From NCBI GenBank assembly GCA_003164785.1, contig PLUE01000064.1:46065-110064 (forward strand): a stretch of 64,000 nt of DNA. Reading direction: 5' to 3'. Position 1 is the stretch's first letter, and every line of letters starts with the position of its first letter. This DNA comes from Gammaproteobacteria bacterium (lineage in GTDB: Bacteria; Pseudomonadota; Gammaproteobacteria; Steroidobacterales; Steroidobacteraceae). A program made the position numbers and the translations under genes. The notes beneath the pieces were generated by a model that was not told the DNA's origin, ran no database searches, and was given only the letters and a program-made list of their open reading frames with translations. Shown piece by piece: positions 59,188 through 64,000 of the stretch.

Positions 59188-59448
59188 AAATCTGACGGGC
59201 CCCGGCAAGCCGTTGCGCATAGAAGCGCCAGATGCGAAAGAATTTTCCGGCCTGAAGCTCTATCTGCCTTGGCTCGGTTGTCAGATTCAGCCAATACGTC
59301 GAACTCCTTGGAAAGCCGGTTCGACCTTGCCTACAACGCCGCCCATGCGCTTTGTCTGGCCGCGCTGCGCTGGCATGGATTCAGGCCGGCAAACCGTTAC
59401 ATCGTGTTTCAAGTCGTGCCGCACACACTCGGGTTGAGCGTCGCTTGA
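59171..59448 (+). pseudogene. HEPN-domain protein, frameshifted and truncated
   Basis: The frame starts MASSLENLTGPGKPLRIEAP and DAKEFSGLK, then loses register between about 59256 and 59264, consistent with a 2-nt insertion. It resumes as LARLSDSANTSNSLESRFDL, then AYNAAHALCLAALRWHGFRP and ANRYIVFQVVPHTLGL, ending at TGA 59446. HEPN partners of MNT proteins normally continue for about 40-50 residues past PHTLGL, so the C-terminus is also missing. The protein should be inactive. Its stop overlaps a TTG that probably starts the helicase gene. Confidence 0.75.
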
Positions 59449-62400
59449 CGTCTATTGAGCGCGGGCTCTACGAAGTCCTTGTCACCGAGGCGCTGGAAGC
59501 CCAGCTCGGCGATTTGGACGCCGCGCTCGAACCGATCCGTGCGGCATTGCGGGCTCCGGAGGCGGCGGATCGAATCGCATTGCATCTGTCGCGCGTGATC
59601 GAGCGAGCGATCAATGGCATGGCGGAAGGGGAGCGGGCGAGTGCCGGGCTCGCACTGGCCCGTCGACTCATCGATCTTATTCGTGAGTTGCCGGCGGCGG
59701 CAGAATTCGGTGCCGAGCGTCCGGTCGCTGCCGGCGACGTGCTCCAGAGTGTCGTCGGACGGCTGCCGGACGGACGCCCCGATACGATCGTCGCGCCCAT
59801 GATTCCGTTGTTGGACACGACGCTGCTCACCAATGCGCCGGGTGAGCCGCGCGTCGGCAACCAACTCCTGACGGAAATTCGTTCGGCGGATGGCATCGAT
59901 GTGGTGATGGCTTTCATCCGCTACAGCGGCATCACCCCGCTGCTGGAGGCGTTGCGACGGCATCGAAGCGACGGGCGCCGACTCCGGGTCTTGACGACCA
60001 CCTATACCGGGTCCACCGAGGCGCGGGCGCTCGACGCGCTGGGCGGGCTCGGCGCTGACATCCGGGTTTCCTACGACACCACGAGTACCCGGTTGCACGC
60101 CAAGGCGTGGCTGTTTCATCGCAAGTCAGGATTTTCGACCGCGTACATCGGGTCTTCCAACCTGACCCATTCCGCGCAAATCAGCGGCCTGGAGTGGAAC
60201 GTCCGTATGTCCGGGGCGCGCAACCCGGCGGTGATCGACAAGGTGGCCGCGGTATTCGAGAGCTATTGGAACAATTCCGATTTCGAGGCCTACGAGCGCG
60301 AGAAATTCCTGGCCCGGACAGCGGCGGGTCGCGCCGGTCCCACGATCGCCCTCAGCCCCACGGACCTGCGTCCCGAGCCTTTCCAGGAGCGGTTGCTGGA
60401 GCAAATCGCGCTGGCGCGATTGCAGGGGCATCATCGAAATTTGTTGGTGTCGGCAACCGGTACGGGTAAGACCGTGATGGCGGCGCTCGACTACCTGGGC
60501 CTTAGAGAAACGCTGCCGCGGGCGCGGCTGCTATTCGTCGCGCATCGGGAGGAGATTCTCACCCAGACGCTGGCGACATTTCGCCAGGCGCTGCGCGATC
60601 CCACCTTCGGTGAATTGTGGGTGGGTGGTCGCCGACCGGCGGTGTTCGACCACGTCTTCGCATCGATTCAAAGTCTGAGCACCGCGGGCTTCGAGCATCT
60701 GGATCCACGCCACTTCGATGTGATCGTCATCGATGAATTCCACCATGCCGCGGCACAGTCCTATCGCACTTTGCTCGAGCATATTCAGCCGATCGAACTT
60801 CTCGGTCTCACCGCAACGCCTGAGCGCAGCGACGGCCTCGACGTGTTGCAGTGGTTCGATGGCCGAATCGCCGCGGAACTGCGGCTTTGGGACGCCATCG
60901 ATCAGCAGCGGCTGTCGGCCTTCGCCTATTTTGGGATTCACGACGGACTGGATTTGCGCGCGCTGCCCTGGCGGCGCGGTCGCGGATACGATGTGGAAGG
61001 TCTGTCCAACCTGCTTACCGCCAACGATGCGGTCGCGAAACTCGCTCTCAAGCAGCTGGTGGAGCATGTGGACGATATCGGCCGCATGCGCGCGCTCGGC
61101 TTTTGCGTGAGCGTCGCCCATGCCCGCTTCATGGCGCGGGTTTTTCAATCTGTCGGCGTCGCCGCCACCGCCATCTGGTCCGATACCCCGGAAGCCGAGC
61201 GGCGTCAGGCGCTCCTCGATCTGGCAGCGCGTCGCATCAACATCATTTTTTCGGTGGATTTGTTCAACGAAGGGGTCGACGTGCCGACCGTCGATACCCT
61301 GTTGCTGTTGCGGCCCACGGACAGTGCGACGCTATTCCTGCAGCAATTGGGCCGCGGCTTGCGCCGCAGTGCCGGCAAGACGGTCTGCACCGTTCTGGAT
61401 TTCGTCGGCCATCACCGCAAGGAATTTCGATTCGATCAACGCTTTCGCGCTCTTCTGGGCGGGACGCGGCGCGATCTGGAAGCACAGATCGCGGCGGGCT
61501 TTCCGTTCCTGCCCGCGGGTTGCCACATGGAGTTGGATGCCGTTGCGAGAGAGATCGTTCTTGCCAATGTTCGCAATGCCGTGCCGTCGCAACGGCCGGC
61601 CAAGGTGGCGGCCCTTCGCTCCCTGGCGGCGGGTGCCACGAGCGTTTCCCTGGCGGCTTATCTGCACGAGACCGGTCTCGAACTCGCCGATATCTATGCC
61701 AATAACGGCAGTTGGTCCGATCTGTGCGAGGACGCGGGGTTGGCGACGGCGCCGGCAGGCCCTGACGAGCGATTGTTGCGTCGGGCCTGCGGTCGGCTGT
61801 TACACGTCGATGACGAGGCGAGGATTGACGGGTATCGGCATTGGCTGTCGAGCGAGCGAACGGGTGACGTGGCGTCCTTGACGATGCGGGAGAGCCGGAT
61901 TCTTCGCATGCTGATCGGGTCCATGGTCGATTCGGTGGTAAACGCCGAGACGACGCTCGCAGAAGGGGCGGCATTGCTGCGGCAGCATCCCCAAGTGTGC
62001 CACGAGCTTCGAGAGCTCTTGCGCGTGCTCGCGGACCGGATCGACCATGTGCCGCTACCGCTCACCACCCACCCTCACGTGCCGCTGGCGATTCATGCCC
62101 GGTATACGCGGGTGGAAATTCTTGCGGCCTTCGGGATTGGCGCCACTGCGCGCGTGGCTCCATGGCAGTCGGGCGTGTATTGGGCGAATGTCGCGCAAAC
62201 CGATCTCCTGGCCTTCACGCTCGATAAGACCTCGGGCGGTTTCTCGCCGACAACGCGGTACAAGGATTATGCCATCAGTCGTGACCTGATCCATTGGGAG
62301 AGTCAGTCCGTGACTCGTGCCGGTAGTCCGACGGGGCAACGCTATCAACACCATGCCGCGCGCGGGACGAGTGTGATGCTCTTTGCCAGAGGACGCAGCG

Positions 62401-62537
62401 ATGAACGCGCGTTTTACTTTCTGGGGCCGGCGATGTACGTGAAGCACGAGTCAGAGCAGCCCATGGCGATCACGTGGCGCCTCCATCATCCGTTGCCTGG
62501 CGATCTGTTTGCTGCCTTTGCGGCGGCGGTGGCTTGA
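59445..62537 (+). CDS. PLD-nuclease / superfamily 2 helicase / DUF3427 protein
   Basis: A protein of about 1030 residues counted from TTG 59445. Domains in order: a helical N-terminus, a phospholipase-D (HKD) domain (HAKAWLF with His218 and Lys220, SSNLT at 237-241), a superfamily 2 helicase (Walker A ATGTGKT near 340, DEFHH at 430-434, FNEGVDVPTVDTLLL, QQLGRGLRR at 633-641), and a C-terminal DUF3427-type region (YKDYAISRDLIHWESQ, then YQHHAARGTSVMLFAR). Such proteins are stand-alone nuclease-helicases common in defence or repair islands. An earlier in-frame GTG-type start region (from 59352) would overlap the HEPN remnant. TTG is chosen because family members begin near LYEVLVTEALEA. Confidence 0.85.
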   Translation: MTSIERGLYEVLVTEALEAQLGDLDAALEPIRAALRAPEAADRIALHLSRVIERAINGMAEGERASAGLALARRLIDLIRELPAAAEFGAERPVAAGDVLQSVVGRLPDGRPDTIVAPMIPLLDTTLLTNAPGEPRVGNQLLTEIRSADGIDVVMAFIRYSGITPLLEALRRHRSDGRRLRVLTTTYTGSTEARALDALGGLGADIRVSYDTTSTRLHAKAWLFHRKSGFSTAYIGSSNLTHSAQISGLEWNVRMSGARNPAVIDKVAAVFESYWNNSDFEAYEREKFLARTAAGRAGPTIALSPTDLRPEPFQERLLEQIALARLQGHHRNLLVSATGTGKTVMAALDYLGLRETLPRARLLFVAHREEILTQTLATFRQALRDPTFGELWVGGRRPAVFDHVFASIQSLSTAGFEHLDPRHFDVIVIDEFHHAAAQSYRTLLEHIQPIELLGLTATPERSDGLDVLQWFDGRIAAELRLWDAIDQQRLSAFAYFGIHDGLDLRALPWRRGRGYDVEGLSNLLTANDAVAKLALKQLVEHVDDIGRMRALGFCVSVAHARFMARVFQSVGVAATAIWSDTPEAERRQALLDLAARRINIIFSVDLFNEGVDVPTVDTLLLLRPTDSATLFLQQLGRGLRRSAGKTVCTVLDFVGHHRKEFRFDQRFRALLGGTRRDLEAQIAAGFPFLPAGCHMELDAVAREIVLANVRNAVPSQRPAKVAALRSLAAGATSVSLAAYLHETGLELADIYANNGSWSDLCEDAGLATAPAGPDERLLRRACGRLLHVDDEARIDGYRHWLSSERTGDVASLTMRESRILRMLIGSMVDSVVNAETTLAEGAALLRQHPQVCHELRELLRVLADRIDHVPLPLTTHPHVPLAIHARYTRVEILAAFGIGATARVAPWQSGVYWANVAQTDLLAFTLDKTSGGFSPTTRYKDYAISRDLIHWESQSVTRAGSPTGQRYQHHAARGTSVMLFARGRSDERAFYFLGPAMYVKHESEQPMAITWRLHHPLPGDLFAAFAAAVA

Positions 62538-62679
62538 GGCAGGCATGAACAACGGTGGTCGCCGCTGGGGGCCAAATTCGGTACGCCCGGTGCTTATTCA
62601 CGCAAGAGTGAACTGCATCGCAGCCGCCCAACGTATCAAAGTGTCAGGCTTCAATGAATACAATAGACGGAGCCGTGTC

Positions 62680-63516
62680 ATGGGTCGACGCAAGGGCGGT
62701 CTGATCGAGCTTTTGGAGGTGGCATCCAAGCTGCCGTGGAAGGTTTCGGTCGCATTGATGCCGCTGAGCTTCGTGGTGTGCCGCTGGCTTGCCCTTGGAT
62801 TCGCAACAACGCCAAGCCCGGCCGACCTCAGCGGGCTCAGTACGGTGGTCATCCATGGCTACATTCACACCTTCGCCAGCATCTTTCAGTACATCCTCCC
62901 GCTGACCTTCGGAATCGCGGCGTTGGTCTCGTTTCTGCGCCGTTCGCGGTCGATTCGGATGGTTGATGAGATCGGCAGTGGCGGCCGGGCGCACATTGCC
63001 GGCCTCAGCTGGCAACAGTTCGAGAGCTTCGTCGGGGAGGGATTTCGGCGGCGTGGCTTTCAAATCACCGATCGGGGCGGTGCGGGTCCGGATGGCGGAG
63101 TCGATCTATCCTTATCACGTGGGCGTGAGCGATTTCTAGTTCAGTGCAAGCAGTGGCGCGCGCAGAAGGTGGGCGTGGCGGTGGTCCGAGAACTCTACGG
63201 CGTGATGGCAGCCGAGCATGTGGTCGGTGGCTACGTAGTCACTTCCGGATCCTTCAGCAAGGAAGCGAAGGAGTTCGCCGCGGGACGGAATATCGAGTTG
63301 ATCGACGGCAACGGACTAGCGGCGCTCATCCGGGATGTGCAGGTCTCGGTGCCGAAGCTTGAACAGGCCGGAGTTGCAACCGCCCAGCCGCCGACCTGCG
63401 GCAAGTGCCGAAGCTCGATGGTGCTTCGTACGGCCAAGAAGGGTAGCCAGGCGGGCGATCGTTTTTGGGGCTGCTCCCAGTTTCCCCGCTGTCGGCATGC
63501 GGTGGCCATAGGATGA
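62680..63516 (+). CDS. Membrane-anchored Mrr-type restriction endonuclease with zinc ribbon
   Basis: A 278-residue protein. Two N-terminal membrane helices (VALMPLSFVVCRWLALGF; FQYILPLTFGIAALVSFL) are followed by an Mrr_cat PD-(D/E)xK domain with GLSWQQFESFVGEGFRRRGF, GGVDLSLSRG (Asp142) and LVQCKQW (Gln155, Lys157). The C-terminal ribbon CGKCRSSMVLRTAKKG then FWGCSQFPRCRH resembles topoisomerase I zinc fingers. This is a common membrane-tethered nuclease type, proposed to act on foreign or damaged DNA. ATG 62680 starts the conserved region. Confidence 0.82.
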   Translation: MGRRKGGLIELLEVASKLPWKVSVALMPLSFVVCRWLALGFATTPSPADLSGLSTVVIHGYIHTFASIFQYILPLTFGIAALVSFLRRSRSIRMVDEIGSGGRAHIAGLSWQQFESFVGEGFRRRGFQITDRGGAGPDGGVDLSLSRGRERFLVQCKQWRAQKVGVAVVRELYGVMAAEHVVGGYVVTSGSFSKEAKEFAAGRNIELIDGNGLAALIRDVQVSVPKLEQAGVATAQPPTCGKCRSSMVLRTAKKGSQAGDRFWGCSQFPRCRHAVAIG

Positions 63517-63567
63517 CCAGGTTGCCCAGGCGGTAGGATGGTCCGCACGAAAACGGCAACGCGCACG

Positions 63568-63696
63568 ATGAAGGAACAACTGCTGTACGTATGGACCGTC
63601 GAGACCGCCCCTGGCTATCCAAACATTCTCCAGGCGACGTCTGAAAATTCTTTTGCTGCGGCCCGGAAAATACACACACCGTCAGGGCGGCCCTAA
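63568..63696 (+). CDS. Small hypothetical protein
   Basis: A 42-residue frame (MKEQLLYVWTVETAPGYPNI, then LQATSENSFAAARKIH) has protein-like composition and sits between the Mrr gene and the PIN gene. No ribosome-binding site stands out, and an in-frame ATG 30 nt earlier is possible. I do not recognise it. It could be a degenerate antitoxin, but that is a guess from position only. Confidence 0.3.
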   Translation: MKEQLLYVWTVETAPGYPNILQATSENSFAAARKIHTPSGRP

Positions 63697-63753
63697 GACA
63701 GTATCTCCGGGCGCCGATAGACACATCACCGGCAATATGATATTACTCGCAAT

Positions 63754-64000
63754 GTGAGAGTTGTTCTAGATACGGACGTCGTCATCGCGGCCATGCGCAG
63801 TCCCACGGGTGCTTCGGCAGCCATATTGATGGCCGTACGTCGAGGCGAAATCTCCATGCTGGCAAATGTTGCACTCGCTTTGGAATACGAGGCAACCTGT
63901 CGCCGCGCGGAACATGGTGTTGCCGCCGGGCCCAGCCAAGCCCAGGTCGGCGTCTTTATCGACGCAGTAATCGCCCTGGCTGAACCCGTCGAGACACATT
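63754..64000 (+). CDS. PIN-domain ribonuclease toxin (3' end outside window)
   Basis: The first 82 codons read VRVVLDTDVVIAAMRSPTGA, then SAAILMAVRRGEISMLANVA and LALEYEATCRRAEHG. This is the start of a PIN_3/COG1569-type PIN domain with the first acidic residue (LDTD) and the ALEYE glutamate in place. The start is GTG 63754, overlapping an ATG TGA end of another frame. PIN toxins are RNases usually paired with a small upstream antitoxin; none is clearly seen here. Confidence 0.75.
   Translation, partial: MRVVLDTDVVIAAMRSPTGASAAILMAVRRGEISMLANVALALEYEATCRRAEHGVAAGPSQAQVGVFIDAVIALAEPVETH

Noticed and set aside
1..64000. CRISPR arrays, rRNA genes, complete tRNAs, insertion sequences, plasmid or phage origins
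   Set aside because: No regularly spaced repeats, rRNA-like stretches, complete cloverleafs, transposase frames or iteron clusters were seen by eye on either strand.

Overview
The window is GC-rich and densely packed with proteobacterial genes. Many TonB-dependent receptors, ECF sigma factors, FecR, HupE, a dihaem cytochrome c and SsuABC-like importers suggest a free-living aerobic proteobacterium with a large oligotroph-type catabolic repertoire. A Steroidobacter-like gammaproteobacterium or a sphingomonad-like organism would both fit; the genus cannot be fixed from the sequence. No rRNA, CRISPR array, complete tRNA or insertion sequence was found.

Region 1 (1-10 kb, minus strand) is one long operon-like block: dihaem cytochrome c, PpiC foldase, HupE/UreJ membrane protein, large metallo-beta-lactamase-fold hydrolase, TonB receptor, GH35-like glycosidase and a 7-bladed lactonase cut by the window edge. 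Region 2 (10.2-13.5 kb, plus) is ECF sigma, FecR anti-sigma and a hydroquinone dioxygenase small subunit, all overlapping by ATGA. It then decays into a string of fragments (large subunit, aldehyde dehydrogenase, CobT). Region 3 (13.2-19.1 kb) carries poorly characterised secreted and membrane proteins (Dabb, a paralogous secreted pair, an unusual MBL protein, DUF6152, two DUF6644-type proteins) around an MFS transporter.

Region 4 (19.1-36.9 kb) is built from repeated parts. A LysR gene diverges from two tandem ECF sigma genes and an STN-containing TonB receptor. Broken pieces of a GH35 gene and an intradiol dioxygenase follow, then an apparently intact hydroquinone 1,2-dioxygenase operon (small subunit, large subunit, aldehyde dehydrogenase, Rieske protein). 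Next come a LysR stub, a second ECF gene, a second TonB receptor, a cytochrome c, a collapsed lactonase, a second GH35 gene with its own ECF gene, and a second large MBL hydrolase. Three promoters in this region share the same LysR-type palindrome, the same 38-nt spacing to the -10 box and the same initial transcribed sequence.

Region 5 (36.9-57.2 kb) is a catabolic and uptake region: amidohydrolase, orphan substrate-binding protein, IlvD/Edd-type dehydratase, two-subunit CoA-transferase, DUF1080 lipoprotein, SDR, GntR/FadR-type regulator, enolase-superfamily dehydratase, HpaI aldolase, aldehyde dehydrogenase, DUF35 plus SCP2-type thiolase, cupin, complete ABC importer, SMP-30 lactonase, carboxymuconolactone-decarboxylase-like protein, SGNH hydrolase and TauE permease. 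A palindrome ATTGTTGAC-N6-GTTAATAAT occurs twice and a half copy once, in front of key operons, which suggests one regulon under the GntR protein.

Region 6 (57.2-64 kb) looks like the edge of an island: a 5'-truncated gene, the 3' half of a tRNA-Phe, an MNT/HEPN pair with a broken HEPN gene, a PLD-helicase-DUF3427 protein, a membrane-anchored Mrr-type nuclease and a PIN-domain toxin cut by the window end.

My working model is inference. Phenolic glycosides enter through the TonB receptors and are hydrolysed by GH35 and lactonase-type enzymes. The aglycone (hydroquinone-like) is opened by the HapCD-type dioxygenase, oxidised by the aldehyde dehydrogenase and finished through CoA-transferase and thiolase steps. 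The gene set has been duplicated, shuffled and partly eroded, and it is wired by LysR, ECF and GntR regulation.
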